Shown in pieces: positions 25,501-37,180 of a DNA stretch of 64,000 bases. Both the position numbers and the translations under genes were made by a program. This stretch comes from Ophiodon elongatus (Eukaryota; Chordata; Actinopteri; Perciformes; Hexagrammidae): assembly GCA_016806645.1 (NCBI GenBank), contig JACSYO010001880.1, positions 3,135,501 to 3,199,500 of the forward strand, given 5' to 3'. The stretch's first letter is position 1. Each line of letters begins with the position of its first letter. Under the pieces are notes generated by a model that saw only the letters and a program-made list of their open reading frames with translations, was not told the origin of the DNA and made no database searches.

Positions 25501-26438
25501 TTGACAAGGTTCTTGAGTTGCGGGTCATCAAGTGGTTTGACTATCTGTGGAATAACGGCAAAGCACAGGACGAAAGAGAGGTCCTGCGGTATCTTCCAGA
25601 CAAGCTAAAGGCTGAGATCGGCATCCAAGTCCACATGGCCACGCTCAGGAAAGTTCGTATCTTTGCAGACTGTGAGGCAGGCCTACTGATCGAGCTGGTA
25701 CTCAAGCTGCAGCCACAGGTTTTCAGCCCCGGAGACTACATCTGCAAAAAGGGCGATATTGGCCGTGAGATGTACATCATCAAAGATGGAAAACTTGCTG
25801 TCGTTGCTGATGATGGCGTCACACAGTTTGTTGTGTTGGGAAGCGGCAGCTATTTTGGTGAGATCAGTATTCTTAATATTAAAGGCAGCAAAGCAGGCAA
25901 CCGGCGAACAGCAAACATCCGCAGCATCGGATACTCAGACCTCTTCTGCCTGTCCAAGGATGACCTGATGGAGTCACTGTTAGAGTATCCGGATGCCAAA
26001 GCCATGCTAGAGGACAAAGGCCGGGAGATCCTGATGAAAGATAACCTGATAGATTTGGACCCAGCTAACATCATGCCTGAGGCCAAGGAGCTGGAGGAGA
26101 ACGTCAACAAATTGTACAACACGATGGAGCTGATGCAATTCAAGCTGAAGAAGATCCTGGGAAAATACAAGAACACTGACAAGGCTCTGAGACATCGCAT
26201 CGCAGAGCTGGAGCACCTGACAGGAGAGGAGGTGGAAGACGAGGATGAGGAGGAAGAAGAGATGAAAAAGGAAGAGAAAGAGGTGGAAGGGGAGAAAAAG
26301 GAAGAAGAGGAAAAGGGTGAAGATATAAAGGAAGACAAAGAAGAAGGTGAAGAGGAAAAGAAGGAAGAGGAAACAGATGAGGACGTAAAAGACGAAGAAG
26401 GAAAGGGAGAAGAGGCAAAAGAAGAGGGGAAAAAATAA
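22579..26438 (+). CDS. Cyclic nucleotide-gated cation channel alpha subunit, CNGA1-like
   Basis: Eight exons: 22579-22673, 22781-22843, 22966-23019, 23097-23228, 23316-23420, 23726-23832, 24779-25389 and 25491-26438, giving 704 residues. The N terminus (to about 115) becomes Lys/Glu-rich. Then follow S1 (LYYNWLFIITLPVMYNWT), S2 (VVLDYTSDIIYLADMFFRTRT), S3-S6 and the pore TLTTIGEMPPP with selectivity Glu near 322. The C-linker and binding domain include FSPGDYICKKGDIGREMYII, GSYFGEISILN and NRRTANI, with the ligand-contacting Arg-Thr near 528-529. The Asp in LMKDNL (about 573) is the position that favours cGMP in rod channels. The last 70 residues are Glu/Lys-rich. Role: cGMP-gated Na+/Ca2+ entry, probably in photoreceptors. 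Overall similarity is to CNGA1, but the fish CNGA5 subtype is a real alternative, so no symbol is given. AATAAA lies at 26678. Confidence 0.93.
23833..24778 (+). other. Intron 6 of the CNG channel gene
   Basis: About 950 bp without any recognised element. The flanking splice sites are aacag/gtgaac and gaatgcag/gt. Confidence 0.6.
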
Positions 26439-27059
26439 AGTCATAGTTTCTGTAAAACACTAAGCACTTTTCTAATTAGTCACACTAAAATCATTTCCAC
26501 AAAGAAATCTTCCTGGACTTTCTTCTCAAATGACTCACAGAAACACTGTAAAAGACAAAAGAATAAGAAACACTAGAGACTGGCTGAAATATAGAAAAAG
26601 ATATTGCCATTGTATAAAATGAACAACAGTAATTCAATGGACAAATTTTGCCAACGACAATATTGATATTCAATTCAAATAAAACATTGGCTTCAGTTGT
26701 CCTATTCATTGTGATTTCCATGACTAGGTCCAGACCTCACTCTGTCCTTCACTTTCTGCTCCTGTGTTTGACATTTCTGTACTGATCGCTAACGGCCCTT
26801 GAAAACACCACCAGCCTATTTCTTGTACACGTTGTTGTTACCCTGAAAACTTGATCATCATGAAGCCCAAGCCCTTAACAAGCTCTAGCATTTGCAAGTA
26901 AGCCTTCTTGTGACTCTGGGCAAGTCTTATTTATCCTGCATGTTCTTAAATGTAGAAATTACCTTGTATTGATGCAAGTATGTGTCATCAATTAAAATTT
27001 GATCACCTGAGAATTATTGTATCACATACTGACCGAATTTTCCCAGTTCTGACAGAAAC
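26439..27059. other. CNG channel 3' UTR and spacer
   Basis: AATAAA at 26678-26683 is the likely polyadenylation signal. Nothing else is recognised before the LINE. Confidence 0.4.
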
Positions 27060-28745
27060 CAGGCTTGAACAGAGTCATTCTAAGGTTTCTTGCAACTATA
27101 ATAACAGACACAGTTGGAGGAGGAGGTGGTGTGGCTGTAAATGTGAAGTCATATTTATCTGTTTCTGGTTTAAATGCTGCCACTGTACCTGTCTTTTTAA
27201 ATTATTGCCCCTCTCAAAAAACTCAGGGTTAAAAGATAGCTCAAGCTGCTGGTTTTCCACAGAATTATTAATGATGTTCAAGGCCAGGGACAAAGCGTGG
27301 GCTCTAGCGAGGCATACTGGTGAAGCAATCCATTGGCTGACTTTTAGACAAAAATAAATGTGCATTCTCCTTGAGAAAAAGCAAAAGCAAATCATCTTTT
27401 ACAAGCCTGTCAAAATTTGGGAAAGCAGCAAAAGTTAACAAAAACAAATCCTCAATATCTATTCCCTCTTACGCTACTTTTAATGACTGGCTATTAAATA
27501 AGACATCAGAGTTTTGCTATGCTTTGAACACACATTTTGCTGCAGCTGGGAATCAGTTTGATATGGCATACCCGGGATCTCTGCTTAATAGTAAGCCTTT
27601 GGCTCAGGTTACCTCCATAACACCATACCTCCCAGTTCCTCCCAGACTTCATTTTCTCTGCTGTTATGGAAGAACTTCAAGCTATCGATTGCAGGAAAGC
27701 AACTGGGGAAATAACAAGACCCTTATTTTTTAAACCTATAGGTTTAAAAAATAAGGGTCTTGTTATTTCCCCAGTATTAAAGTACAAATCTCTTTCAAAC
27801 TACATATCTCTTTAATCTCTCCATTTCTACTGGTGTTATCCTTCGGGTCTGGAAATCTGCACATGTAGTCCCACTGCATAAAATAAAACAATCTTAATAA
27901 CTATCGGCCAATTTCCAAACTGTTTTGTCTTGCTAAAGTCTTGGAGTCATTATAATCAGCTCAAATCATTCCTGTCAAGAAACTCAAGAAAGGTGTCATT
28001 GTACTGTCACTGCCATTACTTTAGTTATAAATTATATTGTTTCTGCTGATGAGGAAGGGAAATATTGCGCTGCCATCTTTGTCGATCTAACAAAAGCATT
28101 TGACATGGCTGATATGTGATATTGGTTCTGATTATAAGTCCTGTAAATAGTTTCAGGACTACTTGTCTCATAGACAGCAATATGGGATTTTGGTAAATGA
28201 TTGTTCTGTACTTTTACCACTGTCAAAGGACGTTCCACAAGGTTTAATATTGGGTCCTGTCTTGTTTACAATTTATATCAACAGTATTACATCTGTCACA
28301 AGAAATTATAAATGCCCATCTTCATGTGGATGAGTTCTGTTTTTGCTTTGCTTAAAATGCACACAAGCCTTTGACACATTGCAAATGATTTCCTGAATGC
28401 AAACAAGATTAAATATGCTATTCTCTGGAGCCAGAGATTGTGGACAGTAGTTTGCATATAACCACTCTGTATGGCCACAGTATTGAGAGGGATTTGGAGT
28501 ATAAAAGTATTTTTATCTGACTACATAAAAATAAATCACATCAACATACTTCATCAGCAGGCTACGACATAAAATTGGATACTTGAACAGAATCAAAGCA
28601 TTTTTTAACCTTAATCCTAAACCATTTGGAACATCTTACAACACACATTAAAACTTAACACAATATCTATCGGTTCATTTTAAACCATAATTACAAACTA
28701 GGCCGACTCTTAACTGTCTTGTTGTCTGGTTGTTTGTTTTCTTAC
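27060..28745 (+). mobile_element. Decayed LINE retrotransposon (L2/Rex1-like group)
   Basis: Broken frames on the + strand follow the order of a LINE ORF2. Near 27.28 kb is MFKARDKAWALARHTGEAIHWLTFRQK-like sequence, part of the linker after the endonuclease. Near 27.69 kb is a CRKATG-like block. Near 27.90 kb is NYRPISKL. Near 28.23 kb is DVPQGLILGPVLFTIYI, the reverse-transcriptase block before the catalytic site. Many stops and frameshifts show that it is inactive. The edges are approximate. A 74-bp palindrome sits inside it. Confidence 0.7.
27702..27775. repeat. Perfect 74-bp palindrome
   Basis: The two 37-bp halves are exact reverse complements with no spacer, centred on CCTATAGG between 27738 and 27739. 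It lies within the LINE relic. Confidence 0.92.
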
Positions 28746-29071
28746 TAATTTTATTTAATTTGTTTCTGTTTGTGCATTTATTCTGCAGTAATTCTGTACT
28801 TTCATTTGGACATCATTGAAAATGAAGGGCATGCCCTCAATGATTCCTCAAAATTTAAATAAAGGTCCGGATCGTGGAAAACCCTCTTGTCCTAACCCTG
28901 CTGTAAACACTGTTGTCCACACGAGGGCGGTATATAGCAATGATTTCCAGATAATCACATGGCATACAGTAGCTCTAGGACTGAAGCACAAAGGTTATGT
29001 TAACCAATTGATAGAAAAAATCAATACATAAAAGTGCAACTCATGTGGAAATAATAGGGCTTCTACAACCT
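28746..29071. other. Intergenic, no gene recognised
   Basis: AT-rich spacer between the LINE and the inverted-repeat element. Nothing is supported here. Confidence 0.35.
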
Positions 29072-29283
29072 CATATCGATGGCCAAAGTGCAAAACCTCC
29101 TATCTGCAAAATGATCCAGGAAAAGTGGGAATAATCTCCTATCTGCACTTTGTGTATATATATATATTTTATTTTTTATTTTATTTTTTAATAATTTTGT
29201 ATTATGTATTGGGTATCCTTTTTAGTATTCTCAAAAAAGTGCATTTTTCAGATGGGAGGTTTTGCTCTTCGGCCATCGATATG
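29072..29283. repeat. Inverted-repeat element, MITE-like
   Basis: About 42-bp arms at 29072-29113 and 29242-29283 are roughly 90% identical as reverse complements (catatcgatggcc against ggccatcgatatg at the outer ends). They flank an AT-rich core. No coding capacity. Confidence 0.6.
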
Positions 29284-31658
29284 TCCTTTAGAGGCGTAGC
29301 ATCTTGTTCCCAAGAGGAGCGTATTAACTTTACACCGTTTGCATCTAAAGTGGTTGAGAGCGTTACATGCGGTCGTTGTCATTTCAGCTGGAAGTCTCTT
29401 CCTGCAAATGTACCCAACTAAACATTTAGAGAACACTCTTGATATGAAATGCCACATAATAGTGCTAAAATGATGCCTTCTTTCATATGTCAAACACTAA
29501 TAAGATGCTCTTTTATCAGAATCCCAGCTGTGAACCCGAGGGAGAACAGTCTCTGTCAAGTTATTAGTGTTTGAAACGCCATTTCTTTGCTAAGTTAGTT
29601 ATTATTAGCCGTTGAGAGGAGAGGCTAGTCTGTATTCAGCCATCATTAGGAGATAATAAAACACCATACTTACTGTCAAGTTCAGATACTTTAAATAAAA
29701 AAAACATCCAAAGTTATGAGAACGTTGTCTAATGTTTCCAATGTACTTTGTATATTCTGTATTCTGTATCATTATAATAATGTAAAAAAATTGCCAACGC
29801 TAATTGCTAGCTATTGCTAATCGCTTTAGTTACTGGAACAGCTAATTAAAGGTTTGGTGAAGCTTTAAAGGTGCATTGCACATACTCTGGTGACATTAAA
29901 GCAATTCAGTTTAGTGGGGATAACAAACTATATTGGTATGTAATACAGCTACATTGTGATTGAACTGATTGTGGTTATTGAAATATACAAATGTAATTAG
30001 GTTAATGATGATAATTCAATTCATGTTCATTTTAAGTTTAAGGTGGAATGTATTAAATTGATATAAAATGAAATGAAAGGGAATATGTTACAGGGGAAGA
30101 AAGGAAAAGATAGTTAGATAATAGCTTGTTTATTAATGTTAAAATGCCAATTGTTGTGATGTATGATTATCTCATTTTAAATTAAGTGTATCCTTAGTTC
30201 ATGGAATGTATTCTAAATAAAGAAAAGATGAGAGAAGAACTTATTTCTCTGTGTATTTGTGTATGTTTTTTTTTTTTAAACTACTCGAGAGCTGAAGGAT
30301 TACGTGATGTGAGCCCAGCCCATTTAGAATGTAGACGGTCGTGGAAGCCATGTGGCGGATTGAAGGAGCTGCCCACAGAGGACGCCTGACTATAGCTTGA
30401 TTTGTTCATTGAGACACCAGATAAGAACACTTACACACTTCCAGCTCCACATGGGTAGATATAGTCATCAATACATCCAATACATGGACAAGGAATTGAA
30501 CTCCTGGATCTCAAACTCCTTAATTTTAAGGACATTTGTTGAAGGTTTTTCCTATTTTATTTGATACTTTAAAGAGCTCTGTTTTTGATTTATATTCCAA
30601 ATTCCAGATTCTATGCTGCACATGTTTTGGTTTTTGCTATAAGGCAATAAAACTGTAAGCTGTTTAACTCAATACCAACTCTTCAATTCATACCCCTCCC
30701 CGAACCGAGATGTTAGTGTCTCTGTAAGGGGTGTCACAATTATCCAAATCCATGATTTTATTTGAATTACTATCTTAAGGTCCCTTTTTTCGACTTTAAG
30801 AAATTAAATGTTCAGCATTGACGGCTATGCTATTCATAGACTAAGGAGTCTTGATTCCTAGAGATCAACAGATCATTGGTTTTATATCCTGACAAACTTC
30901 TTTGAAAAGATAAACTACATGGTATCAAGTGCGATTAGACAAAGATAAAGAAAAAATTATTTTCACATTAAATGCTCACAAATCTTCCTCACTTGTCAGA
31001 GCTTTGTATGTAAACACACATCCCCGCTACACTGAACTAAACTGTTTCCACTCAAAGCCTGATGTCTGAAGGAAGAAAAATAAATACCACTTACTCTCTA
31101 GTGTGAAAGCAGCTAAGCATGTGACTCATTCTGAGGTGGCACCTGCACAGATTCACATTCACAAGCTCAAGTGCATTAATCAAATCATTGATAAAGCCAA
31201 ACAGAGTAAAGCAACCAATTTGTGATATCTCGCACAGTTGAATGAGTAAGACAGATGTTGTTTTTTTGTTGCCATTCGTGGAGGAGCTGCGTGCATCACC
31301 TTGCCTGCTCCTGTAATTTTCTCTGAATTTATAATTGTCAGTGTGGTGCATTGTGGGAGTGGAACAGTGTATGTGCATTACTCAATGAAGAGACAATGAC
31401 AGCAGGTGGTTTGTTAAACTGTACTGCAGATGGTAGCGATTCAATTAAGGAACAATGGTCCGTGGAATGCTTTTTTAGCCTCAATGTCTAATGCTATACT
31501 TTGTCCTGCAGGGTTTGCTCGTACATGCTTTAAGTTAGATTCACCAAAGTCTTTTAACTGATCAAACTTGATGAATGCCATCTGTTTATGATTATCGCTA
31601 ATTTGCTTTGTAGGGTATCCGGTTCCGCTCCATTTATGGGCGGTTTCATTCACAAAAA
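29284..31658. other. Intergenic, no gene recognised
   Basis: AT-rich spacer. A minus-strand open frame at 31441-31686 directly abuts the LTR-like unit and may be internal sequence of that element. I recognise no domain in it. Confidence 0.3.
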
Positions 31659-32226
31659 TGTTAAAGACTAAAAAGAATACTTTCATACTTCAATCAGGAG
31701 AGACTTGCTTAGAATTGAACAATAATTTATTACATATGCATAACATTTGAAGAGTGCAAAGTCTTTGGCGATTGGACTCGATCCTGAATAGGATGATCAA
31801 GGGGCCGTGATGCCGAGTTCTGATGAGGCAGAATCCCCCCTAGAGTCCAGACACTGGTGGTGGTGGTGAAGAAGGGAGTTTGCTGAAATCCGATGACGAA
31901 TGAGGAGCATGACCGAATGCTGACTGGAGAAGCCCGGGGTGGAGGAGGGTCGCAACTGGTTTCGAGCTGAAAAGACAACTGACAGCAGCAGAGAGGAGAA
32001 CCCATTTAAAAGTTTGACAGAAACGATATGATTGGCTTAAGGAAACTGTGCAGCATCTGGTTGGTTAATTTAAAGTGGACGCCCACCAATCAGCTGATAG
32101 AGTAATCACAGGGAGAAATAAAGACAGAGATTAGGAATGAAAAGGAGTGTAAAGAGAGTCTTCCTTTCTGAACTACCGCTTTAGCTCCATTTTAGTGCTC
32201 TCGGGCCAGCTTTTCGGATATCAACA
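31659..32226 (-). mobile_element. LTR-like unit of an old retroelement (tentative)
   Basis: Read on the minus strand, the 568-bp unit begins TGTT and ends AACA, the usual LTR termini. It has a CCAAT-type box, a TTTAAA box before a GC-richer transcribed part, and an AATAAA signal at about 31725-31732. No matching second LTR or target duplication was seen. Sequence to the left could be a remnant of the interior. Confidence 0.35.
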
Positions 32227-32375
32227 ATCAAATTTAGCAGCTTTGTAGTAGTAAGAGAGGACCCAAAACTACAAGAAGATATTATTAGTAGGCCGACAGC
32301 AGCCAACTACATGTCAGCAGAGCAGTGCTGCACTGGGACAGACATAAAGAGTGAATGCCTGACATGAAGTTAGAT

Positions 32376-33765
32376 CAGTGTTTTTCAACCTTTTTTGAGC
32401 CGCGGCACATTTTTTACAAAAAAAAAAATCACGCGGCACACCAACAACCAAAAAAGTTACAAAATGTCACATTGGAGCATAATACAGCATATATGCTGAC
32501 AATTTAAGTCTGTAGTATTAATGTCTCTTCCAGTGTGTGGGCTTTTGGATTTGGCCACCAGTTCAGCTTCTAAGTATCTAGCTTTGAGAGCTTTCTCAGA
32601 CACATTTGTGGATTTCCTCATAAAAGTTACCTGTTTCTCAGTTTGTGTGCGCAGGCGAACAAAATAGTCCCTGTTCTTGTTGTTAAGTGACGGGTGTTTG
32701 GTCTCGAGATGACGTTTCAGCTTGCTTGGGACCATGGCGCTGTTTGATAGCTTTTCCCCACACACCAAGCATAAATGTGTGTTCACACCAAAAGCGTTGC
32801 GTTTTTCGCGCAACCAAATTACATACAAAGTCCATGCACAGTCGCGAAATGGTTGCGAAAAAGCAAATTTTCTTTAGCAACTCAGCTTGACGCTGAGTTG
32901 CTAAAGCCAATCAGCGTTGAGAAGCTCTGCCCGTCATCACCGCCAACCTGCCGTTGCTGATCAGAAACTATGGAGGAGAAGTCCTCCAGACGCAGCTCCT
33001 GGAGAAGCTGTGTGCGGCTACGGATAATGTTGTGAACCGAGCCATAAGGGCGTTTGATGTTCCAACGTTTGTGGGACTTCCACAACACGTACAAAGCAGA
33101 ACTAGTGGTTATTTCTTCCACGGTGGATGGCAGAAAGGAACTATTTCCACAGAGATAAGCCACGCCCCCTCTCCGGCGGCAAGTCTAGTGCGAAAAAGCG
33201 AAATAACCACAAATAGTCCGGCGATGAAACTCACGCGAATGGCGTGACGCGAAAATTCGCGACACTTTTGGTGTGAACGCATCTTAACGGAATCGGTGCA
33301 GTCGGATCTCCGGTGAAAGTGAATCCAAACGAAAGATAACTTTCACCCTACTGCCTCGAGCTCACAGTTCTGTCTTTTTTTTTATACCACCACTCGTTCT
33401 GGGCTTTTCACCTGGTTAGACGGTTGCCCAGAGCCCAGTTCAGAGTCTGCATTTTTCTTTTTGAAATGTTTCTCCATCGCCGTTCTTCACCACAACCTCT
33501 CCCGCGCATCATTTAATTCTACTATCTTAAATTAACAAGGTAATTATTGCGCTACCTACTGCCACCCACTGGCATGGAAGAGTATTTCATTACTAGGCCA
33601 GCCACTATATTGCAGGCTCAGACGCTCAACAATGGCAAATTATTTGCGGCAACTAAATAATATTTTTTTGGACCGATTAAGTGAAATTAGAAATTTTCCC
33701 ACGGCACACCTGACGATCTCTCACGGCACACTGGTGTGCCGCGGCACAGTGGTTGAAAATCGCTG
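32376..33765 (-). mobile_element. hAT-superfamily DNA transposon (Charlie/ZBED type) with intact target duplication
   Basis: The element is flanked by the identical 8-bp duplication AGTTAGAT (32368-32375 and 33766-33773), the hAT hallmark. The ends CAGTGTTTTTCAACC and GGTTGAAAATCGCTG are inverted repeats (13 of 15 match), followed by 'gccgcggcac' on both sides. The minus strand encodes a BED zinc-finger segment, LCLVCGEKLSNSAMVPSKL then KRHLETKHPSL. The transposase is truncated and is broken by another element at 32775-33284, so this copy is dead. Confidence 0.82.
32775..33284. mobile_element. 510-bp nonautonomous DNA element nested in the hAT copy
   Basis: The inverted ends GTTCACACCAAAAG and CTTTTGGTGTGAAC carry a further 'gcg...ttcgcg' similarity inward. 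A TAA lies on each side (32772-32774 and 33285-33287), fitting the 3-bp target duplication of PIF/Harbinger-type elements. It interrupts the hAT reading frame just upstream of the BED finger. Confidence 0.65.
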
Positions 33766-33773
33766 AGTTAGAT

Positions 33774-34020
33774 GATAAAAATGTCTTTCTAGAGCGAAGT
33801 GGTCCATGATGGGTGAGAAGAATTAGGCTAGAGTAGGTGATGTTACAGTGTAACAATGTTAGTGTGCAAAAAAAGGATACTGGGCAGAGACCTGCATAAA
33901 GAACCTGAAGCAAGACTTTGACTTCAGAGACCAAGGTTTGCATCCTGAGTCTGTTTTTTGGTTAAGATTTGGAAAAGATAGTGGTTCCACATGGTTCTAT
34001 GTTGTCATGAACTCAATTGT
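33774..34020. other. Intergenic spacer
   Basis: Short stretch between the hAT element and the tyrosine-recombinase element. Nothing is recognised. Confidence 0.35.
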
Positions 34021-35605
34021 AACAGCCAATAAAAGCGTGTTAACAGACATGGTAAAGTTTTGGAGCACGTGGTCTTTAGTTCTGGGGAAATCGCTGACAT
34101 CCCTTCATCTCTTCATTTCTTCATTCCTCGACCCACCTCCCCGTCTCTTCATCTCTTCTTCCCTTGACCCCCATCTCTACATCCCTCACCCCGCGACCCT
34201 AATCCCTACATCCCTTAATTTCTTCATTCCTCGACCCCCCATCTCTTCATCCCTCAACCCGCGACCCTAATCCCTACATCCCACTTGTATGAACTAATGT
34301 TCCACTTATACACATTACTAACTTTGCTTGATCTTGTCTTTGTGCTTCTCGCCCCACAGGTTTTCATGAATCGCGATTATATCCGGACCGCTGTCCCGCC
34401 CGACATCCATCGCTACTTTCATTACAAGTGGTCGAACCGCTATTGCTATTGCCAATGCCATTTCCAGTAGTCTTAACTTTCCGCCATTATTCTGCTTACT
34501 ACTCTAAAGGCATGAACCAGTTACGTCCCGAATGCATCGAACGTGCCATAACGCTGTTACGTCATAGAGATGAAGATAAAGAGAGATAAGAAGTATTTTG
34601 GGGCTCCGTGTCCAGCCTCGACCCACGCACACATAGTCATGCTACTTAAAGGTCTCCATAAAGCTGAGCCACGCACCACACCCAACCGTCAGCCTCCCAC
34701 TTCAGACTTCCTAACCTGCCGCATCCGTAGACACTGCGCAGGCTACCTGTCTCCCTTCACGGACAAGTATTAAAGTCCACGTTCTTGCTGGCTTTCTTCG
34801 GCCTCCTGCGCCGCCTAGAGTTTACTGCCTCAAACTCCGACCACCATCCGAGACGACATACCACCATGTCCGACATCTCCATCCTCTCGACATCATCGTC
34901 TATCACCTCAAAACACGGCAAGACCAACCAACACGGTCCACCTCAACCCACCTTCCTCTTCTGACTATACTTGCACCTAAGTCCATACGAAGCTTACCGC
35001 GACTACTTAAGCTCGACATCAGCCAGCCGAACTTCTCAGCGAGACTCCTTTTTTTGGTCCAATGTTAAGTTCATCTCTTATTAACAATTCATCACTTATT
35101 AACAGTTAATCTCTTATTAACAATAAGAGACTACCACTACCATTCATTCCGCATCGGCGCCGCCTCCACCGCTCCAAGTCAAGGAATCCCAGACCACATC
35201 ATTAAGATGCTTGGCTGGTGGTCCTGCCCCGCGTACCTTTCCTCCGCCCAAACCTAACGACATCAGAAACGCTCACCGGCACTCTTCTTTCATGAAGCTC
35301 TCTTTTGGGGACTCTGTATCATCGGAGCTTCCGAAGACACGACCCCCCACCCACGTGTCTCCACCCCCACCGTTCCCTCCAGCCAACGGACGGCAGCGGC
35401 CTCTCATCACATCCCTCCAACCTTCTTTCTACGACCCCCTCTTCCCTTCTTGTTCATTCCCCCCAACATCCCTTCATCCCTTGACCCACATCCCCACATC
35501 CCTTTCTCCCTCAACCCCTCTCCGCTTCCTTAGCCCAACTCTCTCGTTCCATCTCGCAATAAACCATCCGTAAACTCATATCGCTATTGGCGTGGTCTTT
35601 GTTAG
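34021..35605 (+). mobile_element. Decayed tyrosine-recombinase retroelement (DIRS/Ngaro-like)
   Basis: A GC- and C-rich island. One + frame reads TFLLAFFGLLRRLEFTAS then SDISILSTSSSITSKHGKTN (about 34.78-34.94 kb). A second frame, reached after a gap, reads HSFRIGAASTAPSQGIPDHI from 35141, which includes the His-x-x-Arg box of tyrosine recombinases. Stops and an AT-rich interruption (about 35.07-35.13 kb) make it inactive. Similar blocks, AATAAA followed by GTGGTCTTT, occur at both edges (34028/34069 and 35558/35592), possibly terminal repeats. The limits are approximate. A Crypton-type origin is the alternative. Confidence 0.65.
34105..34282 (+). repeat. C-rich minisatellite inside the recombinase element
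   Basis: Two diverged copies of a unit of about 75 bp contain 'tcttcattcctcgaccc' and 'cgcgaccctaatccctacat'. Related C-rich sequence recurs near 35.45-35.53 kb. Confidence 0.6.
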
Positions 35606-36959
35606 TGAACTGCCTTTAGCTGTCGTTTACTGTCACACAGTTTTGTGTTGGTGTTTCACTTCGGGCAGAGCTTTGCACACACACACACACTCTATGTACG
35701 CAGAGCAGAGAGGCGGCATTCAAAAACGCTCGGCAGTCTGCTAACTTATTGTTCTGTCTACTAATTCTGGCTGCTCTGTTTCAACAATATTGGGCTGAAA
35801 ATGTTTTACCTGCAGTCTGAAATTCAACACTGATAGATTTCATCTGTGAGATGCAGTGACTGAAACCAAGTAAGAGTAGAAGACCTATGAGTAAGGAACG
35901 TCTGCAAGCTGCTAGGCTAATTCATATTAAACACTGTCTAATTTGAAAGCACTTTTTGGGTAAAAAGTGAGTTCAGATTTATCTGACTGCTTGTATTTAT
36001 TGATGAAAAAGTTGCCATGTGCAGTAATATGAACATTTTAGGATGTGATACATTTAGATGCATGATTCGAATTGTTGACAGGTGAATCAAAACCGTGAGG
36101 CTAGTGAAGATTCACACCTTTTACATGAGTATTTGCATTTCATAATATCTTATCCTCTACTCTACTTTCAGAGGAAATGTTAAGTCAATGCAATAAGCTC
36201 AGTGCATGCCAGTAAAAAAAGAAAAGACCAGATTTCTTCTTCTGAAGATAATTATTTCAAATCAACAGTTGATTAAAGAAATACAGTTTACAGACATGTG
36301 ATGTCAAAATATCTGTAGTTTGTGGGCTTACTAGCAAGTTTCCTTATCGGAATAATTATCGATTGCATCCTTCCTTCACTGGAATTCTTCCTCGTTCCTA
36401 TATTTTATTAAATATTAGCAATATCATTTTCAGTGTCCCCATACTTTTCAGCATGGTGAAACATATCTCACCTTTCCTTGATTCTGTATCTGAAGTATCT
36501 GAATACTTCGTCCACTGCTAACTATCTCGTACGGTACTAAGATACCAAGGAGCATATTTTCCTCCTGGTCTTTAAAACACAGAGCAAACAGTACTTGAAA
36601 GCTTCACTCCTGTTTAATAAAGCTGTTTTGAATAAAACTGCCAATATTCTGCAGAGCCCTCTTCCCCAGATCTCACAAACAGGCTAATAGGAATGCTGAA
36701 TTATATAAGGAAGAAGAACCACATGACTTTCTGCATATGCTGCTAATATGCTAACATTCATTCATACATAAAACATATCTTAGCTTGTCATTATCATTAG
36801 GGTCAGTGTTAGGATCAAATGTGCTTTATTCTCATCAAAGTAGAATTTAATAATCATAGATAACTGCAGAGCTTTAAGTTTTCTTAAAGGTGCATAATAC
36901 GAGATTGGACAAATGGAGATTGCCTTTCAATAAATATGGTAAACAACAAACAGATAACA
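35606..36959. other. Intergenic, no gene recognised
   Basis: AT-rich spacer. I see no exon or element I can defend. Confidence 0.35.
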
Positions 36960-37180
36960 GTACTTATATATTATAAAATAAAAGTGGCAAGTGTATTTTA
37001 ATAAAGAATAAAGAAAAGATGTGCAAGAGTGTTGAAGGAAATTGTCCTGGGGATGTAGGAGTCAGAGTCAGTGTCGATCCCGAGCTTTGTTGATGAACCC
37101 GACTGCAGCTGGAAAGAAATTGTTCTTCTGCATGATCTCCATGTAGAACGCCTTAACACTGCTCCTTTTAGGACACATGT
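36960..37180 (-). mobile_element. LINE 3' end fragment
   Basis: The minus strand carries frames reading EIMQKNNFFPAAVGFINKA-like sequence, resembling the C-terminal 'SFFPxAVxxIN' segment of fish LINE ORF2. Short and broken. Confidence 0.4.

Noticed and set aside
26007..26460. Minus-strand Phe/Leu-rich frames under the CNG C terminus
   Set aside because: Antisense of GAA/GAG/AAG-rich coding sequence.
34570..34773. Open frame as a possible host gene
   Set aside because: Its sequence runs into tyrosine-recombinase motifs in adjacent frames and is better explained as part of the retroelement relic.
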